Shown: one piece after another, positions 1-5,681 of the stretch | Layout: each line of letters opens with the position of its first letter | How positions within the stretch are numbered: the first letter of the stretch is position 1 | Source of the DNA: Loktanella sp. | GTDB taxonomy: Bacteria > Pseudomonadota > Alphaproteobacteria > Rhodobacterales > Rhodobacteraceae | Assembly: GCA_003551805.1 (NCBI GenBank) | Contig: PUNR01000396.1 | Span: 1 to 11,862, forward strand | DNA length: 11,862 nucleotides | Direction: 5' to 3' | Position numbers and translations under genes: made by a program | Notes under the pieces: model-generated | Told to the model about the DNA's origin: nothing | The model's input: only the letters and a program-made list of their open reading frames with translations | Database searches by the model: none

Positions 1-142
1 CCCAGACGCCGACCAGATCGTCGATACCGGGCGCACCCAGCCGGATGTCGTAACCAGCCAAGCTTAGCACCCGCCTGACCCGGGGCTGGGTCAGGAAACC
101 GCCTGAATAGACGTAAAGGTTTTGGCGCTTTTGGTCTGTCAT
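1..142 (-). CDS. kpsC: KpsC-like capsule Kdo transferase, N-terminal fragment
   Basis: The first 47 codons of a minus-strand gene run off the left edge. The protein starts MTDQKRQNLYVYSGGFLTQP and continues with a V-R-R-V-L-x-L-A-G-Y-D-I-R-L-G stretch. The Y-x-G-G-F-L-T-Q-P-R-V-R-R pattern is what I recall from the N-terminus of KpsC capsular polysaccharide proteins. KpsC is a cytoplasmic, inner-membrane-associated beta-Kdo transferase. It extends the poly-Kdo linker on phosphatidylglycerol that anchors group 2-type capsule for export. The gene lies 40 nt downstream of kpsS on the same strand, so the two are probably one transcript; KpsS and KpsC are partners in the same pathway. The Shine-Dalgarno sequence is weak. 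Only about 7 percent of the usual length is visible, so the call rests on the N-terminal motif plus the neighbour. Confidence 0.8.
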   Translation of the reverse strand, partial: MTDQKRQNLYVYSGGFLTQPRVRRVLSLAGYDIRLGAPGIDDLVGVW

Positions 143-182
143 CGCAGCAGGTTATGCGACCTACGCAACCTTGGCCAGTATA

Positions 183-1463
183 CTATCCCGCAAGGCGCAG
201 CTTTGCTGTCGTGGGATCATCCGTGACGCGTTTGCGGGAATAGGGATCAGCCTCTGCCAGCATCATATCCACCACTTGCCGCTGCAATTGTCGCCGCCCC
301 TTGGTAGAATAAAAGCCGCCGGGCACCTGGCTGGTTTCCAGCAGGAACTGCCGGAAGTCGCGGTAGGCCTGCGCATCCGGTTTGTAGGGTGCGGCAAAAA
401 ACGCGGGCAGCGGCTGGGTCGAGACGAATTCGGGTTTGTCATAGACTGCCGTGCCGAAAATCCGCAGTGGGATACCGCGCCATAAAACCTGTTGACCTGC
501 GGTTGAATTGACGGTCACTGCCGTGCGCGCAGTATCCAGCAAATGCGCCAGTTTACCGCCACGGATATAATGCACCCGTTTTGCCACGCCGTGGGCGCGG
601 GCGGCCTGCCGGATCAGACGGGGCAATGATTTGCGGCCGTTTTCCAACGGATGCGCCTTGAACACCAGATGGTGATGCGCTGGCGCGCCTTTGGCAAAGC
701 CTGCGACGACCACTTCGATAAAGGTGTCCATATCCTTGATCGGGGAATGGACCTGAACGCTCGAATCATGTTCCAGCTGCAGCAGGGCCAGATGATAGGT
801 GTGCCCGCTGGCCTTGACCCGCATTGTGGCAAGGCCACGGATCAGCGCGTGAAACGGCATCATCAGCAGCCGTTTGGAATAAAGCAGGGCTTCTTTGTGG
901 ACGGGCAGGGCGCGGTGCGGTCGGAAATGCGGATAGTGCGCGTTCCTGAACATCACAAACCAATGATAAAGCGCGCCATAAAAGATGTGCTGGCGCATAT
1001 CGCCCCAATGTGCGGGTGGCACGGGTAAATCGCGGCCTGTCTGTGTCAGATGCTTTTGCATTGCGGCGATCGACAGCTGCATGAGTGGGGAATGGCCATT
1101 GCTGCCATCGCGTTCATAGGTGACCCAATAGGGGCGCATATAGCCTTCTTCGAAGACGTGGATGCGCAGGCCGGCGGCGCGGGCCTGTTTGACCGCCTCT
1201 GCATGGATGGGGCGGGTGTCGCCGTAAAGGACGATATCGGTGATCTGGTGGATGGTCAGCAGATCGCGCAGTGCCGCAGGCCAGTCAGCCAGCGTGCCGC
1301 GATACGCAACATACCCCGGATCGCGCCCCCAGAAAGCTGCATCACCTGCGTTGAAACCGACACGCCAGACCTGTGCATCAGCCTGACGCAGCGTCTGTGC
1401 AAGTTTTCGGAAGAACGGGCCATGCGGACCCTGCAAGAACAAAAAACGACGTTGGATACCCAT
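183..1463 (-). CDS. kpsS: KpsS-like capsule Kdo transferase
   Basis: A 426-residue protein matching the KpsS (LipB) family, the enzyme that adds the first Kdo to lyso-phosphatidylglycerol at the cytoplasmic face of the inner membrane. Family features visible: the opening R-R-F-L-F-L-Q-G-P-x-G-P-F-F (residues 5-18) followed by V-G-F-N-A-G-D-x-x-F-W; a central F-K-A-H-P-x-E-N-G-R segment (CMP-Kdo-binding half, GT-B-like fold); V-T-V-N-S-T-A-G-x-Q-x-L-W-R-G near residue 316; and a C-terminal tail with Q-V-P-G-G-F-Y. Length is normal. There is no signal peptide or membrane span, as expected for a peripheral enzyme. The start at 1463 fits the family N-terminus but has no Shine-Dalgarno just upstream; an AGGAGG lies 37 nt away. 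The gene is divergent from ribE and kpsC follows it. The other capsule genes (transporter, CMP-Kdo synthesis) are not nearby, so the locus is split or continues to the left. Confidence 0.88.
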   Translation of the reverse strand: MGIQRRFLFLQGPHGPFFRKLAQTLRQADAQVWRVGFNAGDAAFWGRDPGYVAYRGTLADWPAALRDLLTIHQITDIVLYGDTRPIHAEAVKQARAAGLRIHVFEEGYMRPYWVTYERDGSNGHSPLMQLSIAAMQKHLTQTGRDLPVPPAHWGDMRQHIFYGALYHWFVMFRNAHYPHFRPHRALPVHKEALLYSKRLLMMPFHALIRGLATMRVKASGHTYHLALLQLEHDSSVQVHSPIKDMDTFIEVVVAGFAKGAPAHHHLVFKAHPLENGRKSLPRLIRQAARAHGVAKRVHYIRGGKLAHLLDTARTAVTVNSTAGQQVLWRGIPLRIFGTAVYDKPEFVSTQPLPAFFAAPYKPDAQAYRDFRQFLLETSQVPGGFYSTKGRRQLQRQVVDMMLAEADPYSRKRVTDDPTTAKLRLAG

Positions 1464-1517
1464 GAAACTATGTGACCATATATATACTAAGAACTCGTTA
1501 CCTCCTGATTTTGACCT

Positions 1518-1547
1518 TTGTAAGGCTATCTGGCAACCCGGTAATCT
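1518..1547 (+). promoter_or_regulatory. possible sigma-70-type promoter of the riboflavin operon
   Basis: TTGTAA (1518-1523) and TAATCT (1542-1547) are 18 nt apart, giving a predicted start near 1554 and a leader of about 46 nt before ribE. The match is modest (4/6 and 3/6). This is the only gap in which a ribE promoter could sit, because kpsS diverges from 1463. I could not find FMN-riboswitch conserved boxes here, so the operon start shows no obvious flavin control. Confidence 0.25.
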
Positions 1548-1599
1548 TGCTTGCCTTGGCCAGAGCCGCTAGGTCATGGGCAAGCGGAAAGGAAAACGC

Positions 1600-2196
1600 A
1601 TGTTCACAGGAATTGTCACAGATGTTGGTCGCGTGCTGGAATTGGAACAGCGCGGTGATCTGCGCGCGCGCATCGGCACCGATTATGACGTGGCGGGGAT
1701 CGATATCGGGGCGTCTATTGCGTGTAACGGGGTGTGCCTGACTGTCATCGCTTTGGGCCGCGATCCGCAAAACTGGTTTGACGTGCAGATTTCGGCGGAA
1801 ACGGTTGGTGCGACCAATGTCGGTGGCTGGGTGGTCGGTAAACGGCTGAACCTTGAACGCGCGCTTAAGGTGGGTGACGAATTGGGCGGGCATATTGTGT
1901 CGGGCCATGTCGATGGCGTGGCCGAGGTTGTCGCGATGCGCGATGAAGGCGACAGCACGCGGGTCACATTCCGTGCGCCTGATGCGCTCGCGCGGTTTAT
2001 CGCGCCCAAGGGATCTGTCGCGCTTGACGGCACGTCATTGACCGTGAACGAGGTCGCGGGCCGCGATTTCGGGATCAATTTCATTCCGCACACAAAAACC
2101 GCCACGACATGGGGCGAGGTGGCAGTCGGTCACCTGATCAACCTCGAGATTGATACAATGGCGCGTTATGTCGCGCGGCTGCGGGAATATGATTGA
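1600..2196 (+). CDS. ribE: riboflavin synthase, alpha chain
   Basis: Riboflavin synthase disproportionates two molecules of 6,7-dimethyl-8-ribityllumazine into riboflavin plus a pyrimidinedione, the last step of the pathway (cytosolic homotrimer). The 198-residue protein has the expected two tandem lumazine-binding barrels. Barrel 1 opens M-F-T-G-I-V and carries G-x-S-I-A-C-N-G-V-C-L-T-V. The linker has G-G-H-I-V-S-G-H-V-D-G. Barrel 2 repeats the pattern as K-G-S-V-A-L-D-G-T-S-L-T-V-N-E-V and ends with N-L-E-I-D-T-M-A-R-Y-V. An ATG at 1576 is in frame, but the universal MFTGIV N-terminus and the AAAGGAAA ribosome site just upstream fix the start at 1600. The gene is called ribE (ribC in Gram-positives). 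Its stop overlaps the next start by one base (TGATG), which implies translational coupling. Confidence 0.97.
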   Translation: MFTGIVTDVGRVLELEQRGDLRARIGTDYDVAGIDIGASIACNGVCLTVIALGRDPQNWFDVQISAETVGATNVGGWVVGKRLNLERALKVGDELGGHIVSGHVDGVAEVVAMRDEGDSTRVTFRAPDALARFIAPKGSVALDGTSLTVNEVAGRDFGINFIPHTKTATTWGEVAVGHLINLEIDTMARYVARLREYD

Positions 2197-2750
2197 TGGC
2201 AGGTATCGGCCATAATTCGGGGCAGGTGCTGGAACCGGGGCAAAGCTGGCGCACACATGCCTGGACCAAGGCCCGCCGCGATCTGTTGCCGGTGCTGCCA
2301 ATCGAGGTGGTGCGCCTGCGCGTCAAACGCGCTGCCGAATTGGGCCTGCCTTACAAGACCTATGCCGGTATCCGCGCCAGCAACGGGCATGATCTGATCG
2401 GTTTTCTGTTTTCCAGCAATGCTTTGCGCGTGTTGCGTGACGGGCAGGCGCTGCCTGAGGACCGCAAGGCACGGCTGGCCGGTCTGGTGAATACAGCGCG
2501 GCATGGTGTCGCCCACCGTCCGGTTACGCCGACGCATCTGGCAGGGCTGTCGGGGATTGACCGTGCCTTTGCAGCGCCGCGTTTCACCGATAGCTGGTCT
2601 GCCATGCGCCGCGAACTTGACGGCGTAAGTGCTGCCCTGCGCCAGCCTGCGGACCGGTTCGTGCTGGTGGGGGATACGGATTTTGAACGCGAATGGGTCG
2701 CGGCAGCGCGGGTGGCGGGCTATGTCAGTGCTGACGCATTCTTTGCGTAA
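2196..2750 (+). CDS. unknown protein encoded inside the riboflavin operon
   Basis: I do not recognise a functional family. The 184-residue product is soluble and Arg/Ala-rich, with no signal peptide or membrane span. It starts M-A-G-I-G-H-N-S-G; a short G-I-G-H-N opening recurs, in my memory, on otherwise unrelated alphaproteobacterial and phage hypothetical proteins. The middle has helical segments (residues about 35-50, R-L-R-V-K-R-A-A-E-L-G-L-P) then Y-K-T-Y-A-G-I-R-A-S-N-G-H-D-L-I-G-F-L-F-S-S, the most conserved-looking part. The C-terminus has D-T-D-F-E-R-E-W-V. The ATG at 2196 overlaps the ribE stop by one base (TGATG), so it is translationally coupled. An in-frame TTG one codon upstream is less likely. 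Its place between ribE and ribB suggests co-expression with flavin synthesis, but that is context only. Its base composition matches its neighbours. Confidence 0.8.
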   Translation: MAGIGHNSGQVLEPGQSWRTHAWTKARRDLLPVLPIEVVRLRVKRAAELGLPYKTYAGIRASNGHDLIGFLFSSNALRVLRDGQALPEDRKARLAGLVNTARHGVAHRPVTPTHLAGLSGIDRAFAAPRFTDSWSAMRRELDGVSAALRQPADRFVLVGDTDFEREWVAAARVAGYVSADAFFA

Positions 2751-2773
2751 GGTGGATCAAGATCCACCCTACG
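2746..2773. repeat. perfect palindrome in the riboflavin operon, REP-like
   Basis: GGTGGATC (2751-2758) and GATCCACC (2761-2768) form a perfect 8-bp inverted repeat around AA. CGTA/TACG extends it past one mismatch to 12 pairs, beginning inside the last codons of the unknown gene. No T-run follows on either strand, so it does not look like an intrinsic terminator. It resembles short dispersed palindromes (GTGGAT...ATCCACCCTAC type) that I recall from Rhodobacterales genomes. It could instead modulate read-through or mRNA stability ahead of ribB. Confidence 0.55.
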
Positions 2774-2841
2774 GCTTGCGGCCCTTTTCAAAGCGGTGAT
2801 GCTGGGCTATCTGGCAGCCAGACAAGCTGCGGGGATCGTCC

Positions 2842-3972
2842 ATGTCCATACCTTTTGAAACGCCAGGTCCGGTCGAGCGTGACTGGTCTGATGCGATCAG
2901 CAAGATCGAAGACATCATTGATGATGCCCGCAATGGCAGGATGTTCATCCTTGTAGACCATGAAGACCGCGAAAACGAAGGCGATCTGGTCATTCCTGCC
3001 CAGATGGCCACGCCGGATGCGATCAATTTCATGGCCAAACACGGGCGCGGATTGATCTGCCTGTCGCTGCCCGGTAGCCGTATTGATGCGCTGGGTCTGC
3101 CTTTGATGGCATCGAACAATTCATCGCGGCACGAAACCGCCTTTACCGTCAGCATCGAGGCACGCGAAGGCGTCAGCACCGGCATTTCCGCAGCTGACCG
3201 CGCGCGGACTGTTTCGGTGGCCATCGACGCGGCAAAAGGTGCCGCCGATATCGCCACACCCGGCCACGTCTTTCCGCTGCGCGCGCGCGACGGCGGTGTG
3301 CTGGTCCGCGCCGGACACACCGAAGCTGCGGTCGATATCAGCCGTCTGGCTGGTTTGAACCCGTCCGGTGTGATCTGCGAGATCATGAAAGAAGACGGCG
3401 AAATGGCGCGTCTGCCCGACCTGATCGCCTTTGCGCAACTGCACGGGCTGAAGATCGGCACGATCAGCGATTTGATCGCCTATCGCCGTCGCCATGACAA
3501 CCTTGTGGTCGAACGCAGCAGCAAGACCATCACCTCCGAATTCGGTGGTGACTGGGATATGCGCGTGTTTGTCGACGAAACCCAAGGCGCCGAACATATC
3601 GCGCTGGTCAAAGGCGATATCACAACGCCTGCGCCGGTGTTGGTGCGGATGCATGCGCTTGACCCGATGCTGGATGTGGTCGGTGTTGGCCCCAAGGGGC
3701 GGCGCAACGAATTTGGCGATGCGATGCAACTGATCGCCGCCGAAGGGCGCGGTGTGCTGGTGCTGCTGCGCGATCTGGACATGAAGCTTGACGCGGTCGA
3801 AGACGCCTCGCCGCAGACGTTGCGGCAATACGGTTTGGGAGCACAGATCCTGTCGGCGCTCGGGCTGCATGACATCACGCTTTTGACCAATTCGCCCAAG
3901 CCCAAGGTTGTCGGGCTGGATGCTTACGGGCTGGAAATCACCGGCACGCGCAAAATATCGGAGATTGGCTAA
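2842..3972 (+). CDS. ribB: 3,4-dihydroxy-2-butanone-4-phosphate synthase with degenerate RibA-like domain
   Basis: The N-terminal half (about residues 15-215) is a complete DHBP synthase, which turns ribulose 5-phosphate into the four-carbon precursor of lumazine plus formate. Visible motifs: D-H-E-D-R-E-N-E-G-D-L at 39-49 (Mg2+ and phosphate site), G-R-G-L-I-C-L-S-L, S-S-R-H-E-T-A-F-T-V-S-I, G-V-S-T-G-I-S-A-A-D-R-A-R-T, and R-A-G-H-T-E-A-A-V-D. The C-terminal half (about 235-376) aligns with GTP cyclohydrolase II (H-I-A-L-V-K-G-D-I, A-E-G-R-G-V-L). But the zinc cysteines of S-E-C-L-T-G-D...L-R-C-D-C are absent: this stretch reads M-H-A-L-D-P-M-L-D-V-V-G-V-G at about residue 270. The R-Q-E-G-R-G-I-G-L motif is also lost. 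This domain should not hydrolyse GTP. The arrangement matches the RibBX variant of Proteobacteria, so a separate RibA is expected elsewhere. The stop overlaps the ribH start (TAATG). Confidence 0.95.
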   Translation: MSIPFETPGPVERDWSDAISKIEDIIDDARNGRMFILVDHEDRENEGDLVIPAQMATPDAINFMAKHGRGLICLSLPGSRIDALGLPLMASNNSSRHETAFTVSIEAREGVSTGISAADRARTVSVAIDAAKGAADIATPGHVFPLRARDGGVLVRAGHTEAAVDISRLAGLNPSGVICEIMKEDGEMARLPDLIAFAQLHGLKIGTISDLIAYRRRHDNLVVERSSKTITSEFGGDWDMRVFVDETQGAEHIALVKGDITTPAPVLVRMHALDPMLDVVGVGPKGRRNEFGDAMQLIAAEGRGVLVLLRDLDMKLDAVEDASPQTLRQYGLGAQILSALGLHDITLLTNSPKPKVVGLDAYGLEITGTRKISEIG

Positions 3973-4499
3973 TGGCTGGACCATCACATTACATCATGCC
4001 TTTGCCGGAATTCGACAAGCCGGTGAAAATCCTGATCGTGGCCTCGCCTTATTACAAGGATATCAGCGACCACCAGATCGCCGGTGCTGTGGCCGAGATT
4101 GAAAAGGCGGGTGCCACGCATGACATGGTTCATGTGCCCGGCGCGCTGGAAATCCCCACCGCCATAGGGATCGCCGCACGGATGAGCAATTTTGACGGAT
4201 ATGTCGCACTTGGCTGTGTGATCCGCGGTGAAACCACGCATTACGACACTGTCTGCAACGACAGCAGCCGTGCGCTGCAATTGCTGGGTCTACAGGGGCT
4301 GTGCATCGGCAACGGTATTCTGACGGTGGAAAATCACGCGCAGGCGGCGGTCCGCGCTGACCCTGCGCAGATGAACAAAGGCGGCGGGGCAGCGGCTGCG
4401 GCCTTGCATCTGGTGGCGCTCGCGCGCAAATGGGGCAAGGCGGAAAAAGGCGTCGGCTTTACCCGTGACATTCTGATGGCTGGAAATACGACCGCATGA
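3972..4499 (+). CDS. ribH: 6,7-dimethyl-8-ribityllumazine synthase
   Basis: Lumazine synthase condenses 5-amino-6-ribitylaminouracil with the DHBP made by the upstream RibB; RibE uses its product. The protein has 175 residues. Family features visible: I-L-I-V-A-S-P-Y-Y (ring-stacking aromatic region), V-P-G-A-L-E-I-P (substrate loop), L-G-C-V-I-R-G-E-T-T-H-Y-D with the catalytic-type histidine at residue 90, and the A-x-x-R-A-D long helix near the C-terminus. The N-terminus is about 20 residues longer than the minimal fold, which is common in this clade. It is translationally coupled on both sides: its ATG overlaps the ribB stop by one base, and its stop overlaps the nusB start by four (ATGA). 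Confidence 0.97.
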   Translation: MAGPSHYIMPLPEFDKPVKILIVASPYYKDISDHQIAGAVAEIEKAGATHDMVHVPGALEIPTAIGIAARMSNFDGYVALGCVIRGETTHYDTVCNDSSRALQLLGLQGLCIGNGILTVENHAQAAVRADPAQMNKGGGAAAAALHLVALARKWGKAEKGVGFTRDILMAGNTTA

Positions 4500-4963
4500 C
4501 AATTTCGAACAACCAACGCCGCAAGATGAAATCCGCCGCGCGCTTTTTCGCGGTGCAGGCGCTGTTCCAGATGGAACAAACCGGTCAGACCGCCGAACGC
4601 ATCATCCGCGAATTCGAAGACCATCGCTTTGGCGAAATTATTGACGATGTCGAAATGGCCGAAGGCGATGTGGATACATTTCGCCGCATGATCGACCGCG
4701 CTGTCGATCTGCAGGCCAGCATTGACCAGATGACGGACCGTGCGCTGGTCGTCAAATGGCCGATCGCGCGGATCGACCCGACTTGGCGTGCGCTGTTTCG
4801 TGCCGCAGGTGCCGAATTGCTGGATAAGGACACACCGCCCAAGGTCGTCATCAGCGAATTTGTCGCCGTGGCCGAGGCGTTTTCCCATGACGGCAAGGAA
4901 CCAAAGTTCGTTAACGCCGTTCTAGATCATATGGCCCGCGAAGCACAGCCAGAGGCGTTCTGA
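4496..4963 (+). CDS. nusB: transcription antitermination factor NusB
   Basis: NusB (155 residues) binds boxA RNA with NusE/S10 and supports antitermination and correct processing of ribosomal RNA transcripts. The all-helical NusB fold is recognisable from R-x-x-A-R-F-F-A-V-Q-A-L-F-Q-M-E-Q-T-G at residues 14-32 and the C-terminal P-P-K-V-V-I-S-E-F-V-A-V-A-E-A-F-S-H-D-G-K-E-P-K-F-V-N-A-V-L-D segment. The start overlaps the ribH stop (ATGA). The ribH-nusB pairing is widespread and is part of the evidence. After the stop, 146 nt follow with no hairpin plus T-run that I could identify, so the operon end is undefined here. Confidence 0.96.
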   Translation: MTISNNQRRKMKSAARFFAVQALFQMEQTGQTAERIIREFEDHRFGEIIDDVEMAEGDVDTFRRMIDRAVDLQASIDQMTDRALVVKWPIARIDPTWRALFRAAGAELLDKDTPPKVVISEFVAVAEAFSHDGKEPKFVNAVLDHMAREAQPEAF

Positions 4964-5109
4964 TACGAACCCAACGGTTTAGCGGCGTCGGGCGGCGTGC
5001 CGGACGTCAGCTTTGGTCCGCGGCGCAGAACCGGATGGCAGGTCGCGGCGATTTGCGCCTTGTTTTCCAACCGCAATGGCATAGCTGTTGAAGAGGGGGA
5101 CGTTGGATC

Positions 5110-5421
5110 ATGACACAGAACGATGAACCAAATCTAATGCAGCTTTATCTGCGCCATTGCGCGATCGGCTTTGTGCTGGCGGCTGTTTTTGTCGCCATGC
5201 TGCTGTTTTACGATATCGCGCGGCTTGGCACCTTGGTTGCGGGGTCGGATATCGGCATTCTGGCAGTTCTGATCTTATGGATCCTTCACGGCACCATCTT
5301 TGGCGCTGTGCAATTCGCAGTGTCAGTCATGCTGAACGCGCAGGACGACAATGACGATGACGATCATCACGGCGGGCGTATGATCCCGATCCGCGTAACA
5401 GCCGGATCACGCCGGAGGTGA
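5110..5421 (+). CDS. small two-span membrane protein, unknown function
   Basis: The 103-residue product has two hydrophobic segments, about residues 17-34 (A-I-G-F-V-L-A-A-V-F-V-A-M-L-L-F) and 47-74 (I-G-I-L-A-V-L-I-L-W-I-L-H-G-T...). They are joined by a short D-I-A-R-L-G loop. An acidic/histidine run D-D-N-D-D-D-D-H-H-G-G follows at 79-89, then an Arg-rich end. The N-terminus is probably cytoplasmic and acidic. The D/H-rich tail could bind a divalent metal, but nothing else supports that. I do not recognise a named family; small proteins like this are often annotated as hypothetical in Rhodobacterales. The start follows GAGGGGG at about -14, a loose ribosome site. The gene may be an independent unit, as it lies 146 nt after nusB. 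Its stop codon overlaps the first bases of the structured segment described next. Confidence 0.75.
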   Translation: MTQNDEPNLMQLYLRHCAIGFVLAAVFVAMLLFYDIARLGTLVAGSDIGILAVLILWILHGTIFGAVQFAVSVMLNAQDDNDDDDHHGGRMIPIRVTAGSRRR

Positions 5422-5588
5422 CGGGCACCACCTCTGCCGTAGCGGTAGCTAATCCCGAGGACCTGTTTTTACAGGTGGGCGCCAGGTAAACTGACCAGGG
5501 TCAGAACAGAGCCAGCTCCCTCGGAGTTGCTTAAGGCCACTGGATTTGTACCGATGGTATACATGCAGTGCAGAATTCCCGTCCCGTC
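5420..5588 (+). ncRNA. candidate structured RNA, family not recognised
   Basis: This non-coding stretch folds on paper into nested helices. The closing stem is GACGGG (5420-5425) with CCCGTC (5578-5583), continued by TCTGC (5433-5437) with GCAGA (5570-5574). Inside are: a TGCCG/CGGTA hairpin (5435-5447, an alternative to the second stem); CCGAGG (5455-5460) with CCTCGG (5519-5524), extended outward by weaker pairs; a perfect ACCTGT-TTTT-ACAGGT hairpin (5461-5476); CTGAC-CAGG-GTCAG (5491-5504); and CACTG (5538-5542) with CAGTG (5566-5570) capped by TACC-GAT-GGTA. Several pairs are G.U on the plus strand, which favours transcription in that direction. There is no T-run at the end and I found no clear promoter. 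It could be a small RNA, a leader of mmcB, or chance pairing. It lacks the SRP, RNase P, tmRNA and FMN-riboswitch conserved blocks I know. Confidence 0.35.
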
Positions 5589-5655
5589 TTAGCTAGGGCT
5601 GCACATCATAAAGAACAAGTGGTGACGCATCCACAATCGGACAGGATTGCATTTT

Positions 5656-5681
5656 GTTGCCGTTTTGTTCATGGTCATTTC
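5656..5681 (+). promoter_or_regulatory. LexA-box-like repeats just upstream of mmcB
   Basis: Three half-sites with 11-nt periodicity: GTTG (5656-5659), GTTC (5667-5670) and TTTC (5678-5681), each separated by exactly 7 nt. The alphaproteobacterial LexA box is GTTC-N7-GTTC, so both pairs differ from it by one base. The array ends right at the mmcB ATG, where a bound repressor would block transcription. TTGCAT (5647-5652) and a weak CATGGT (5670-5675), 17 nt apart, could be the covered promoter. This is a by-eye motif match only. Confidence 0.4.

Noticed and set aside
2810..2822. TCTGG-CAG-CCAGA hairpin before ribB
   Set aside because: Only 5 bp with no further support; too likely by chance to list as a feature.
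2751..2841. FMN riboswitch ahead of ribB (also looked for ahead of ribE at 1464-1599)
   Set aside because: None of the conserved RFN-element boxes can be found in either gap.
3121..3987. Long minus-strand open frame (288 codons) opposite ribB
   Set aside because: It mirrors the high-GC codon structure of ribB, has no family-like motifs, and lies antisense to an unambiguous gene.
5449..5490. Possible tmRNA tag reading frame GCT-AAT-...-TAA
   Set aside because: The encoded peptide ends Val-Gly-Ala-Arg rather than the hydrophobic Ala-Ala tag end, and no tRNA-like ends or CCA are present.
5519..5560. Local resemblance to 5S rRNA (CTCGGAGTT, TTAAG, CCGATGGTA)
   Set aside because: The matching blocks are short, spaced wrongly, and the 5S helices I and III are not in place; I regard it as chance within the structured segment.
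5568..5681. N-terminal extension of the mmcB frame
   Set aside because: The extra 38 residues have no resemblance to the family, and the family length is reached from 5682.
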